NCBI GenBank assembly: GCA_026419775.2
Contig: JAOPGA020000434.1
Coordinates: forward strand, 1-61,952
DNA length: 61,952 nt
Direction: 5' to 3'
Source of the DNA: Acrasis kona
Lineage: Eukaryota > Heterolobosea > Eutetramitea > Acrasida > Acrasidae
Part shown: piece after piece, positions 31,764 to 42,285 of the stretch
Numbering within the stretch: the stretch's first letter is position 1
Layout of the letters: every line of letters starts with the position of its first letter
Position numbers and translations under genes: made by a program
The notes under the pieces: generated by a model
Told to the model about the DNA's origin: nothing
Databases searched by the model: none
What the model saw: the letters and a program-made list of their open reading frames with translations, nothing else

Positions 31764-32222
31764 ATGAACCAACGTGGAGCCAACTGTCAGATACCAATCT
31801 TATATTATGAATGTATGAGAATGGCCCCATGTACATACTGCGATGAGCCAATAGGAGAGATCCAAGGAATCTGTTTAGACAGATTTGACTCCAGCAAACC
31901 ATACACACGTTGGAACGTTCACCCATGCTGTTCCCAATGTAATAACGCCAGAGGGCCATTAACATTAAAAAACTTCGCATCACAAGTACGAGTGGTGCGT
32001 AAGAACCTGGATGTGCTTGTGGCCGAATACGGTAAAAATGAAAGTGTGCTAATTAGTGCATTAATCGGAAGGTACAACGTGTTACTGAAGAACAGTAGTA
32101 TCCCCAGCGAGTTGTGGGCACTGCTAAAGCAAGAAAGAGATGATATCGAGTCGTTGCCGTACCAATATCTCCCAGACGAGCTAACGCCGCCAAAGGAAAA
32201 GAAGAAACGAACGTCGAAATAA
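31764..32222 (+). CDS. HNH endonuclease-like protein
   Basis: The frame is open from 31668, but the first ATG is at 31764, giving 152 residues. The core CTYCDEPIGEIQGICLDRFDSSKPYTRWNVHPCCSQCNNARG matches the zinc-supported HNH fold: C-x-x-C, then LDRxDxxxxY, N-V, and PCCxxCNxxxG. Such nucleases are common in phages, giant viruses and mobile introns and cut DNA site-specifically. The helical C-terminus ends in a basic tail (KEKKKRTSK). It is isolated among transposon remnants and has no visible intron, so it is probably acquired. An ambiguous base lies at 31699, upstream. Confidence 0.72.
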   Translation: MNQRGANCQIPILYYECMRMAPCTYCDEPIGEIQGICLDRFDSSKPYTRWNVHPCCSQCNNARGPLTLKNFASQVRVVRKNLDVLVAEYGKNESVLISALIGRYNVLLKNSSIPSELWALLKQERDDIESLPYQYLPDELTPPKEKKKRTSK

Positions 32223-32771
32223 AACATCATTATTAAAAAAAATGACATTGTTTAATGTGGAGAATGATAACTGTAGGCTCTATAGAGTTTTAAGTCTCTT
32301 AACTTTAGTGAATGAAAATGAACATGATCCTCTCAAAGAAGAATAATGTAAAAGTAGTCGGCGCTAAGGCGCCTAAAATCCTTTCCATTTTGTACATGAA
32401 TGTAATGAAAAATAATTCATTAAAATGAATTAGACATTATTGCTTGGACTGAAAGACCGTACAATTATATTCATACAAAAAAATAAGAATTTTAATGTGT
32501 ACCAAGAATGTTTCAGGGTTATGTAAACCGTGAATACTTTACTATACCAATCTATAGAATGATATATTGAAATCACACTAAATAGTCTTTACGTATGCAA
32601 CAAACAATATGACTTCACACACACACCAACGTGTCCTGGTCAACTCAACCTTGTCGCTTACAACCATTTCGGTTATCCCGTCGTGGCATCATTTGAGGAA
32701 TTTTGATCCCCAAAAGATCTTGTGCTGTGTTTGCGACTTAAATTTTTTGAATTGAAATCTGTCAAATAAAA
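32223..32771. other. Intergenic spacer upstream of the nuclease-kinase gene
   Basis: About 550 AT-rich bp with no frame, repeat or structured RNA that I can support. It presumably holds the promoter of the downstream gene. Confidence 0.5.
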
Positions 32772-35568
32772 ATGAACAAGAAGAGTTACTACATAATTGG
32801 CTTCGGGACTGAAGACAATAAAAAGTACAGGGAAATGTTAGAAGGGTACAATTTAAAGACCACTACAAAACCACCAAGAGTGGGCGATGACTCAGTAGTT
32901 GTTGTCGCAAAGGATGTTTCAAAGTACAAGAATTATCAACATGTTATGCCCGATTCATTTTTAACTAATATAAAAAACAATGGCCTCCCCAAAGATTTCA
33001 ACTCTTACCTGGTCGATAGCAAACGTGTGTCCGTTAATGATGAGTCCGAAGATGAGTCCGAAGATGAGCCCAAAGTTTTACAAAGGAACAAGAAAGCAAG
33101 ATCATCCCATGAAGATGAGCCACAAGCTAAGAAAGCAAGATCGTCCATTGTATTTGTCGACAAAGATGAGTCCGAAGATGAGTCCAAAGATGAGTCCAAA
33201 GCTGTAAGTACGAAAAAGAAAGCAAAAAAGAAAGCAAAAAAGAAAGCAAAAAAGTTTAATGAGATAACCGAGAACATTGACGATGAATCCGATAACGCTG
33301 AAGAAGAAATGTTAAATCGAATGGCTAAACAACTATGCAGCAAAATGACTGAAGAGCAAATGGTAGGTGGATGAAATGATGTCATTGACCGTTGTAGAAA
33401 AAAATCGGGTTGTCTTTTAGCGAAGAGAACATTGACGATGAATCCGATAGCGCTGACGAAGAAGAAGAAATGTTAAATCAAGTGGCTGAACTATGCAGCA
33501 AAATGACTGAAGAGCAAATGGTAGGTGGATGAAATGATGTCATTGACCGTTGTAGAAAAAAATTGGGTTGTCTTTTAGCGAAGAGTCTCAACTACCTCTC
33601 AATCCTACACAGAACCGTCAAGACACCTTTGATACTTTCGCAGATAAGTATCATGATATGTTAAATCATATAGGACCAAGAAAGAGCATTCTTGATCACA
33701 TGTACAAATGGTATTTATTAGTCGATTTGTTATACACATTAACTTTTTGTAAGGTCTTTCGAAGTGAGTGACACAGTGTTTGGAGTTCCCATCCAAGAAT
33801 TATACACAGGACAATCTTTATTTTCTCAGACACTTGTCGATTTGAGCAGTGAGCTTCAACTTTTATTCACCATTGAAAACGAGGAATTTGATAAATACAT
33901 GAACGGTTGGAACGAAACAAATTTAAAAAAATCAACTGATGGCATCGAACAAATTAAGCATGTCAACGTTCATAAGTGGCACGCCTATCTATTGGGTGTA
34001 CGAGAAATCTTTCGAAGCGGTATCAACCGCCATCTTGGGACAGAGATGACTTTTACTGTTTTTGTAACTTCAAATGTCTTTGAAAAATTATTTAATTTAG
34101 TTGGCCTACGTGTTGAATGGTATGTTTTTTTTAATATGCTTTCTAATATTATAATAGTGACAAATCATTTCCGACAAGTAAGAGATTCCAAACAACAAAA
34201 CATCCATTCCGAGCTGATGTGGTTGTTTATGACAAACACGAACTCTTTATAACAACCTACGTGGAATACAAACATGTTGTTCGCCCTGGTGCACTTCATC
34301 GCCTAAATGATTTTGTAGACTTGGAAAAAATTATTTTTGAAACAAGAAGCACATTCGACTATAGTTTAGACGATATACCGGGATCTGTAATTGATTATGT
34401 TGTTGGTATTGTGGTGTGTGTGGATTTGGTTTATTTAATTGTAACAAACATGAAGCCATCTTCTTCCAATAATCAAGTTCGTGGGTTATTCGACGGTGCA
34501 TGGTTAGGTCCTTTTAGATTAACAAAACAGGAGGATGTTGCAAAGCTCACTGCTTTTCTAATCATGCATTTATGTAAACATGAGGTGCCTCCATTGCCAA
34601 TGAACGCAACCATCAAAAAATCTTTAGCAGCTCCATCAAAATATCTGAAAGAAAGTAACAAGAGATATAACACTGGACGTGAAAGCTCCAGCAAAGGAAG
34701 TTCAAGCAGCGGGAAGGGTAGTACTAGTAGCAGCAGCACAGACAAAAGAACAAGATCTAAAGAGCAAGTAGATTTTATCGGGACATTCGGTAGTAAATAC
34801 ATCTATGATTTGAAAACATGTGGCAATAGGTTGTGTCTCTCTGGCTACGAGCGTTTAAGGTCAAATATCTTTTATGGTTCAATGCGTGAAAAATCCACTA
34901 AAAGGGAATATGATGTAGTTGTAAAAACTAGCCAATATTACCAACACCCAGAGGAGATTTACATTTTAAAAAAAATGTCGAAATTTGGTAGGGTGCCAAT
35001 GATGTACGAATACGCAATTAGAAAAAATAATAAAGATTATATTTATTCGATGGAAAAATTAGTTGATCGTTGTGATCGCAAGTATCATGATTTGGTAAAT
35101 GATCATATGCGTGATATTTTGAAAGCGATCAGCGAATTGCACGATTTGGGTTATATGCACAGGGACATCAAATCTGATAATGTAATGATTAGAGAATCTG
35201 ACAAGAGCGCTGTTCTTATTGATTTTAATTACTCCACAAAAACTCACCAGGGCAATTATTTTATTCAAGATCCTTTTTGGGATAGAATTGGTACTCAGGG
35301 TTATACTGCCCCTGAGGTTGACGAATGTCGCAATGCATACAGTAATAAGATTGATATATACTCAGCGGGGATCACGTTTGCAGAATGGCTTTTTAAAATT
35401 AGGACCAACAGCTCCATGCACTTTGAAGAGGACATTAAAAAAGCATTTAATGCTTGCACAGAAAGGAAGCAGTTGTGTAGTTTAATCGAGAAGATGATAA
35501 GCAGGGATCCAAAACTGAGACCAACTGCCAAGGAAGCGTTGGATATTCTACAAAGTTGTTCCTTTTAA
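32772..35568 (+). CDS. PD-(D/E)XK nuclease-fold and protein kinase fusion (Crinkler/FunK1-like architecture)
   Basis: Five exons (32772-33362, 33398-33520, 33556-33710, 33754-34119, 34158-35568) with introns of 35, 35, 43 and 38 nt keep one frame of 881 residues. Residues 1-80 form a small domain with a BRCT-like outline (tentative). A linker of DES/EDE repeats and KKKAKKKAKK basic runs follows. A middle region around residues 300-560 contains FRADVVVYDKHELFITTYVEYK, the D...E-x-K core of restriction-endonuclease-like folds. The C-terminal kinase has VVVKTS, HRDIKSDNVMI and LIDFNYS, where Asn replaces the Gly of DFG. A nuclear DNA-linked signalling role is inferred. Expression and activity cannot be judged here. 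Confidence 0.72.
33270..33587 (+). repeat. Recent tandem duplication of an exon plus its intron
   Basis: Two adjacent units of about 157-160 bp (about 33270-33427 and 33428-33587) each contain an acidic exon segment (NIDDESD...EEEM...CSKMTEEQM) and a 35-nt intron. From GAGCAAATG onward the copies differ by one base in about 75, while the acidic part has several changes. Both introns keep phase 0, so the duplication lengthened the acidic linker without breaking the frame. Confidence 0.85.
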
Positions 35569-35636
35569 TAAATTTGTTGTATTGTTTTAACCGGGAAACC
35601 TGTGATGTGGAATCAAAAATAGTTAAAAATTAATTT

Positions 35637-38308
35637 TTATTTTCTATTATTAGGTTCCAAAACTCTTCCATATGACGACTTAGCTTGATTTTTAGTTTCG
35701 ATCAAAGCACTCATTTTTGCCTGCAAATTAGGAGACACTTTCTTCTTTGCCATTTCAAACAACTTCAAATCCTCTTCATCTTGCTTTGAAGGAACAGAAT
35801 ATTTACTCTTACTTGGTACACTATAATTCTTAGCGGCACCAGTACCTCCTGCAGCACTACCACTCATAGACAAACCAGAGAGTCTGTTCTGAGCTTGTTC
35901 CAAATAAGATCCATACAAAAATTCTTTACTAGGCCCGCCAGCTCCCCATCTTTTATACTCTTTCATTCTCATGCCAATAGCATGATTAGCGGCATCTGCC
36001 AAATGCTTCAAGTTCTTTATAGAGCCAATACTGCTCTGTAGTTGCTTTGTCATTTTTTCATAGTCGCTTGCACGCGCTCTGTCTTCATTGGTCTTGATCC
36101 ACTTTTCAGTTTGGTCGCACCAATGTTTCAGTTGAGCGTCATCTCTTGGATTGATTTTTTGAGATGATGGTGAAGATGAGATGGACTGAATTTTGGAAAG
36201 GAAATTTTGTAGATTTCTCTTAGCAAAGTAATCATCCATTTTTTGTTGTAGTTCGCTCGTCTCTTGTTGAATTTGACGAGCGGTGGCGGAATTACCAGAT
36301 GTGTTTTTTAATTTTGATTTTGCATCTTGAATGATCTTTTCAAATTCTTTTTGAGAGGTTTGTTCGAGAGCAGAATTTGATAATTTGGGTTGACTTTTTA
36401 ATTGTGATCTAAGTTGACCCAACATCTTTTCGAAATCTTTCCTGGCATTACTTGCTTCTAGCAATGGTTCCACTTTGGCACGTAGTTGGTTCTTCTTCTT
36501 GTCATAAGTGGGAGGATCTGCACGGAGTCCATCTCCGGTCAACCAATCAATTGTATTTTTGATTTCATGTTTGATTTGTTTCTTTTCTTGATCAGTCAGG
36601 TGCTCGTCATTTTGTAAAGTATCTTTTAAAACTCCTATATAATCTTCCAATGGAATACTAGATACTTTTGGTTGATTAGATTCCAGTAGGTTTGAAGCTT
36701 CTTTTTTGCGATCTGGATCAATGATTGATCCACTCAAATTTCCTTGTAAAGTTCTTGGTTTTAGTTGACCACCACTCACAAGTGTCGTCATGTCTGACAA
36801 ACCACCCAACACACGGATAACATCTTTTATTGACTCGTTCTGAGCGAGGTTCCATAGTGCACCGGCTACATTTTGTTGGACGATGGGATGATCGTAACGA
36901 AGTAATTCTACTAGGTCGTTGATAGCATCAGGTGCGGAACGAACAAAAACTTTATTGGACTCGCACAATGTGAGATTTAGAATGGCACCCGATGTTTTTT
37001 CTAGGATCGGTGCATCTTGAATGGATCTCTTCTTAAGAAAGGACAGGAGTTTGGAGAGGGCTCCGCATTCTCTTATTTGTTCTTGGTTGAGTGGCTCGTA
37101 GGCAAGAACTGCTGATAGGATGATGGCGTACAATAAATTCTTTTCATCACTAGTGGATAAAAGTGACTCTAAATGTTGAAATCCTTGCTTATCTCGGAAA
37201 ATGGTTGATGGATTTTTGGATGAACATAATGTGATTAATGCGCCAAGAATTACTTCCATCAAATCTCTGTCGACTGTTTCGAGTTGTTTTAAAAGTGGAT
37301 CCAAAACATCTGCTTCCAATAACTGTTGAATGTTCTTTTCATGATGGGAAAGGTTCCAAACGCCTGATGCTGCCTAAATGTGGTTTAGAAAATGTTGTAT
37401 TAACCAACTTACATTTTTAGCAACTTGTTGGTTTTGATTGTAGATGAGATCCACTAATGTGCTTGTTGCTTTTAATTTGTTCACCCTATCTCCAACTTGT
37501 TCTGATTTACATAGTATGGCAAGAGCCATTATGGCCGAGGACAATAAAGTTTCATTATCGGTTGTCATATGTGATAGCAAGCCCTCCACAGCTCCTACCT
37601 TGCATAGGCTTTCTCTGGACTCGTCAGTGCAGATGGATAAATTCCAAACAACATTAGCTACTCTGGTTAGAGAATCCTCATCTTTTAAACTTGTTAAGAG
37701 GTTGACGATATTTTTGTAACAACCATCAACTTTCATGAAATTTGCTGCAATCTGATCTACAGAGTTGTAAGTGCAAACTAGTAACAAAAATTTTACCACT
37801 ATATACGAATCCGCTAATAGCACCAATTGCGTTGATCTTTACATCTTCACTTTCGTGTGCTACCAATTTTGCGAACACCTGCTCACCGTTGTTTTTCAGA
37901 ATGACTTCCCATACTTTTTCTGGGTAAAGTTAGGATGATTTTAAATTGAATTGAATTACCAAGAGTCGAAATGTTCAATAAGAAACCGGTACCATATCTC
38001 AGTAAATCATCTGATTTGCTCGCAGTTCTCGTGTCGATTAGTTTCAATACTTTATCTGCGGCTTCTACTAAGTCTTCTCTACCCTCATCATCAGTAGCAA
38101 GGTTCAACAGAGTCCCGCACGCTCTTTCATTGATGGTAGAGTTGGAATGATCAAGTAGTTTAATAATACTCTGCACACAACCGCAGTCTCTAATCTGCTT
38201 CCTCTTCTCATCATTGTTAGTAGCAGCGAATAATAACCCTATTGCATGGATTATTGCTCTTTCGTCGCTTGACTTGATGGTATCCCTGTACCCGACAATG
38301 TCTGACAT
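35637..38308 (-). CDS. Armadillo-repeat protein with two Hsp70-lid-like modules
   Basis: Four exons (38308-37960, 37919-37797, 37756-37413, 37373-35637) with introns of 40, 40 and 39 nt encode about 850 residues. Residues 1-480 are armadillo repeats (INERACGTLLNLA, LTRVANVVWNLSI, VQQNVAGALWNLA). Residues about 514-580 read LEDYIGVLKDTL...LTDQEKKQIKHEIKNTIDWL...KKKNQLRAKVEPLL, which aligns step by step with the helical lid of Hsp70. A second, weaker copy is at about 659-724 (NLQNFLSKIQ...DDAQLKHWCDQTEKWI...YEKMTKQLQSSI). No Hsp70 ATPase is present. It may dock substrates or co-chaperones; that is inference. Confidence 0.82.
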
Positions 38309-38588
38309 GATGTTTGATCACGTCAAAATCAAATCTAGTCAGTTTAAATATTGACAGCAACGGCTCAACCAAAAAATTAATGCCGTCAAATATTTATTGG
38401 TCATTTGACAAACGATAGATTCCCTTGATGGAACGCAAGCAAAAAACGTCTGTCGTAAAACAAGCAGAGAAGTTTGTACTTTTATTGGGTGCTAACACCA
38501 TACATCTTTTTAACCTTGTTAAGGGAAATGGAGTCAACCATACATCGTAGTGTACATGACGTCACACAGTAAGTTTTAAAGCTACCGG

Positions 38589-38806
38589 CAGGGAACCGAA
38601 CCTGACCGTCTAGTATGGTAAGAACAAAGGCTACTGGGAACAGAACCAGTATGCTTAATCAGCAGGGAACAGAACCTGACTGAAGCTAGCGGGAACAGAA
38701 CCGTCTAGAACATTTTTTCATTAACCGGCAGGGAACAGAACCTGACCGAAGATAGCGGGAACAGAACCGTCTATATATTTCTTACTTATGCTGGGAACAG
38801 AACCAA
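38589..38806 (+). repeat. Left array of seven GAACAGAA-loop hairpins
   Basis: GGGAACAGAACC or a close variant starts at 38591 (loop GAACCGAA), 38636, 38665, 38691, 38731, 38757 and 38793. The flanks form short stems around an eight-base loop and change together: CTGG/CCAG, CAGG/CCTG, CGG/CCG, and TACTGG/CCAGTA at 38633-38650. Confidence 0.85.
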
Positions 38807-39356
38807 CATTAATTTATAATAGATTAACATTTAAAATGGGCTCGTCGCAACACCGTAACCGTTGCTCCTTTCTTTCTAAAAGAAAAACATACTATAAAGA
38901 TTACAAGTCAACATTTTTTATTCTCTCAAGATTATTTTTTGGTACATCCTCATTTTAACACTATCATTTTGATTCGGTAAATTATGTAATACCTAATCTA
39001 TAATTTATAAGTCATTTAGGAATTCAATACTATTCGATATTATTGATTGAGTCCAGTCATAGAATACTGCTATTTTAAAGCATTGATTGAATCCATTTTT
39101 ATTTTAATGTACAAATGTTAATTACTGGTCAATTGAATTCAATAAATGTAATATGTGTGTCACATCATATGTGAATTGAATCATGAATGTTGTAAGGGTC
39201 ACAGCATAAATGGTAGATTAGATATTAGATCTTGAAGGTGAAAGAGGAGCAACGGCTACGGCGTTGCGACGAACCCTTTTTTAAATTGTACTCAGTTTTT
39301 GAATAAATTGTATTCAGTTTTTTGATTTGAAATTATTCTATTTAAAAAATTAATAA

Positions 39357-39523
39357 TGTTGGTTCTGTTCCCAACATGCATGAAAATTATAATTATAGAC
39401 AGTTCTGTTCCCGCTAGCTTCAGTCAGGTTCTGTTCCCTGCTGGTTAAGCTTATTGGTTCTGTTCCCAATAGCTTTTGTACTTACTGTTGTTGTATAAGC
39501 AAATACTGGTTCGGTTCCCAGCA
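39357..39523 (-). repeat. Right array of five GAACAGAA-loop hairpins, inverted
   Basis: The complement of the left word occurs at 39361, 39401, 39427, 39456 and 39508. Read on the minus strand the stems are TTGG/CCAA, CGG/CTG, CAGG/CCTG, ATTGG/CCAAT and CTGG/CCAG. The outermost copy has loop GAACCGAA, mirroring the outermost copy of the left array. Confidence 0.85.
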
Positions 39524-39808
39524 GCTTATATAAACTTACTGGTATTAAGGGTTCCATAGCCGTCCCGTTGGGCCGGCGCATAGTAACTTCTACTAACCTA
39601 ATATGATGTTGTATACACTACGATGTATGGTTGACTCCATTTCCATTGTAAAAGGAAGCCATTAGAGCCCTTCTACAAAAAAGAGGACGTCAAGCGGGGA
39701 TTTTAAAATTCTTTTTGTAAAATATCTATTTTAGCTTTTTGCTAATAAAAGAATTTCAATCAATAAAAAGATCTTATTGAAAAATCTGAGGGAAAATTAA
39801 AACACAAC

Positions 39809-40954
39809 ATGTACAATTTAAATTATAGAATCAACAGTAAAATACTCGCCGAATATGTATGGCAGAGTGACAAGGGACTGAAAAGCAAAAGTAGAACACT
39901 TGAGTTTGAAGTAAATAAGATTGAAGATCTGCCAAAGTGGCAGTATGCAGGTGGTAGTGGCGAAGAGAGTGAATTTATTTTAGTTCCAAGAGCTGTATTT
40001 AGAGATCCATTTAGAACAGAAAAGGATATCTTAGTTTTTTGCGATAGGTATCTAGGGAACGGTGAACCTCATCCATTGAACACTAGAGCACCCGCACTCA
40101 AGATATTTGAACAAACTGAAAAACAGGTGCCAATGTTCGGTATAGAACAAGAATATGTAATGACAAAGGATGGGGTGACACCACTTGGTTTCCCAGGTTC
40201 TGAAAATGTTTCAAAGTCAGTACCAAGACCTGAGGGACCTCATTATTGTGGCGTTGGGTATACAAACATACTGGGGAGACCACTTGCCGAACAGCACTAC
40301 AGATACTGCATCAATGCCGGTGTTAACATCTGCGGTATTAATGCAGAATTATTACACGGTCAGTGGGAGTATCAAATTGGTATATGTACAGGAATTGAAG
40401 CAGGAGACCACTTATGGGTGGCAAGGTACATCATGGAGCGATTAGGAGAAGAACATGGTATCATCATAAACTATGATCCAAAACCAGTCGAAGGTAAAGA
40501 ATGGAGCGCCAGCGGCCTTCATGTTAATTTCTCCACACATGACATGAGAGAAGAAGATGGTTACAAAAACATTATCAATGGTATCGAAAGGCTCAAGATA
40601 CATCATTCAACCCATTTACAATTGTTTGGCGAGGGGAACGAAAAGCGCCTAAGTGGTGAGGCACTTGAAAAATTTACGTATGGCGTGGCTGACCGCAGCG
40701 CAAGCATTAGAATCACACAAGATGTTTTTGATGCCAAAAAGGGATACTTTGAAGATCGTAGACCTGCCTCAAATGCTGATCCTTTTGTGGTAACAAGTGC
40801 TCTTGTAAAGGCTGTTTGCTTACATGAAGAAGATGTTCCTGATCGTAAGATGCAAGTCCCTGAAGCCAAGTTAGAAACAACGAATCAAAAGACGGGAGAC
40901 AAACGTGAATCATTAAGGCCACACCACGGAGAGGATCGAAGAGTGGAAGCATAA
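39809..40954 (+). CDS. Glutamine synthetase, GSII (eukaryotic) type
   Basis: A single exon encodes 381 residues. The N-terminal beta-grasp starts at ILAEYVWQSD. The catalytic barrel has FGIEQEY (metal-binding Glu), NAELLHGQWEYQIG, EWSASGLHVNFST (the usual form is W-N-G-A-G-x-H-x-N-x-S-T), GVADRSASIRI and GYFEDRRPASNADPF. It makes glutamine from glutamate, ammonia and ATP in the cytosol. Departures from the common motif (SASG for GAG; ADRSAS for NRSAS) are conservative. The C-terminus extends about 30 charged residues beyond the usual end. It lies directly downstream of the foldback element. Confidence 0.96.
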   Translation: MYNLNYRINSKILAEYVWQSDKGLKSKSRTLEFEVNKIEDLPKWQYAGGSGEESEFILVPRAVFRDPFRTEKDILVFCDRYLGNGEPHPLNTRAPALKIFEQTEKQVPMFGIEQEYVMTKDGVTPLGFPGSENVSKSVPRPEGPHYCGVGYTNILGRPLAEQHYRYCINAGVNICGINAELLHGQWEYQIGICTGIEAGDHLWVARYIMERLGEEHGIIINYDPKPVEGKEWSASGLHVNFSTHDMREEDGYKNIINGIERLKIHHSTHLQLFGEGNEKRLSGEALEKFTYGVADRSASIRITQDVFDAKKGYFEDRRPASNADPFVVTSALVKAVCLHEEDVPDRKMQVPEAKLETTNQKTGDKRESLRPHHGEDRRVEA

Positions 40955-41023
40955 ATCTGTACTTATCGTTGTATATCATGTAACATCTACCTATTAAACT
41001 CATTTCTGAAAACTTGTTTGTGT

Positions 41024-42022
41024 TTATTGTAACAAAATTAAATTTCCATCCCAATCGGATATGTATGCACTTGGTCTCCTCTGAGAACCCTTATAGACAA
41101 CATGAGCAATGCCTCTCAATCTAGGAAGACGCAAATCAAGCAATTCAAAGCTTTTAAAATCCGACCCCGGTGTAATGAGTCCTTCACTGGTTGCATAGTA
41201 GGGTTGTTCGGCGTCGCTGTCAACAATTAGACCAGAAGGAGTGGCTCTACTTTTTACATCAACAGAGTCAAATTTCTTCGTTTGCAAATTCATTCTCAAC
41301 ATGGACAAGTTAGTTATTGAAGCAGAATAAACATTAGCAATATACAAAAAACGAGAAGACAATTTGATGTTAATCATATTAGGAGGAATCTTATTAGGCA
41401 TCAAAACAGATTGAATGCTCAAGGTATTAAGGTCAACAATATCTAATCTTGTATCATAGTTACTTCCATCCACTCCGACAAAGTATGCTAATTTGGAGCT
41501 TTCATCCAATGCACAAGAGTAGCCATACTTGGTATCCGTGATGTTGAGAGAAGAAACTTTCAAATCATTCAAGGTAATGTACGTTGCCTCCTGGTTGCCG
41601 TAGTGAGACAGCACCCGATTACTTTGGTGGTCAAATACAGAGCACTGTGGCAGTCCTCTAAGATTGGGAATTGGTTTGGTAGATGGCTCTTTACCATCAA
41701 CTATAACCAAATGTATGGCGCCGTCAATCTCTGAGAATCCATAAAGTAAATTGTCCCGAGTGTTTAAGAATGAGCCAAATAATGCGTATTTGTGGAATGG
41801 ATGTTGTTGGTTTGTATCAGTGTTATAATTATATTTAATAATGTCTTGGTTGTTATTTCTTATGAGTATGTAGAAGCTGTTGTCTTTGTCTGTCCTTACG
41901 AATCCATCTACGATTTTAGATCCTGTATTTTTGTAGGCTACTGTATGATTTGTGAAGCGAGCATTCACAACGCATAGTACTGAGATGCACACGCAAATCC
42001 ACAAACCTTTTAATATTCCCAT
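41024..42022 (-). CDS. Secreted beta-propeller-like protein
   Basis: A single exon of 332 residues begins with a signal peptide (LWICVCISVLCVVNA). The rest has seven or so beta-rich repeats with V-D-L/D-G turns, such as DNLLYGFSEIDGAIHLVIVDG, KLAYFVGVDGSNYDTRLDIVDL and RFLYIANVYSASITNLSMLRM. It lacks membrane segments after the signal, so it is probably secreted or lumenal. It resembles the NHL/YVTN-type propellers in outline but shows no diagnostic motif. Function unknown. It is convergent with glutamine synthetase, with about 70 bp between stops. Confidence 0.7.
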   Translation of the reverse strand: MGILKGLWICVCISVLCVVNARFTNHTVAYKNTGSKIVDGFVRTDKDNSFYILIRNNNQDIIKYNYNTDTNQQHPFHKYALFGSFLNTRDNLLYGFSEIDGAIHLVIVDGKEPSTKPIPNLRGLPQCSVFDHQSNRVLSHYGNQEATYITLNDLKVSSLNITDTKYGYSCALDESSKLAYFVGVDGSNYDTRLDIVDLNTLSIQSVLMPNKIPPNMINIKLSSRFLYIANVYSASITNLSMLRMNLQTKKFDSVDVKSRATPSGLIVDSDAEQPYYATSEGLITPGSDFKSFELLDLRLPRLRGIAHVVYKGSQRRPSAYISDWDGNLILLQ

Positions 42023-42285
42023 CGGAGACTTTCCAACGTGTGAGAATGTTGTTGATTGGATTACAATGTTGAAGAAATAAACACTTGGAAAATCAAATTG
42101 ACTGTATTGTTTCCTTGCTACATCTCATCAGATATAATGTACTAGCATTTAAACAACATGACAAAACTTCATTATTCGCATTAATTGAAGAAGTTCAAAC
42201 ACCAACAACTCAAACACAAGAAGATACGTCAGAAGACCAATCAAATAGTAAAAATATTTCTAATCAAAATTTTCAAATTCATTTT

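Larger units (their letters stand above)
38524..39644. mobile_element. Foldback (long inverted repeat) non-autonomous element
   Basis: Terminal inverted repeats of 31 bp (38524-38554 and 39614-39644) are perfect complements, beginning GGAAATGGAGTCAACC. Further inside, TCGTCGCAACACCGTAACCG (near 38840) pairs with a diverged complement near 39250, so each arm extends about 350-400 bp. Between these lie two oppositely oriented arrays of a 12-bp stem-loop word. The element has no coding capacity. Its right end is 164 bp before the glutamine synthetase ATG, so it may supply part of that promoter. A clean target-site duplication is not visible; TTGTTAA and TTGTAAA lie near the two ends. Confidence 0.85.

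Noticed and set aside
33709-33780. 28-nt intron at the third junction of the nuclease-kinase gene
   Set aside because: A 43-nt intron (33711-33753) keeps the frame and matches the general intron size, so the shorter model is unnecessary.
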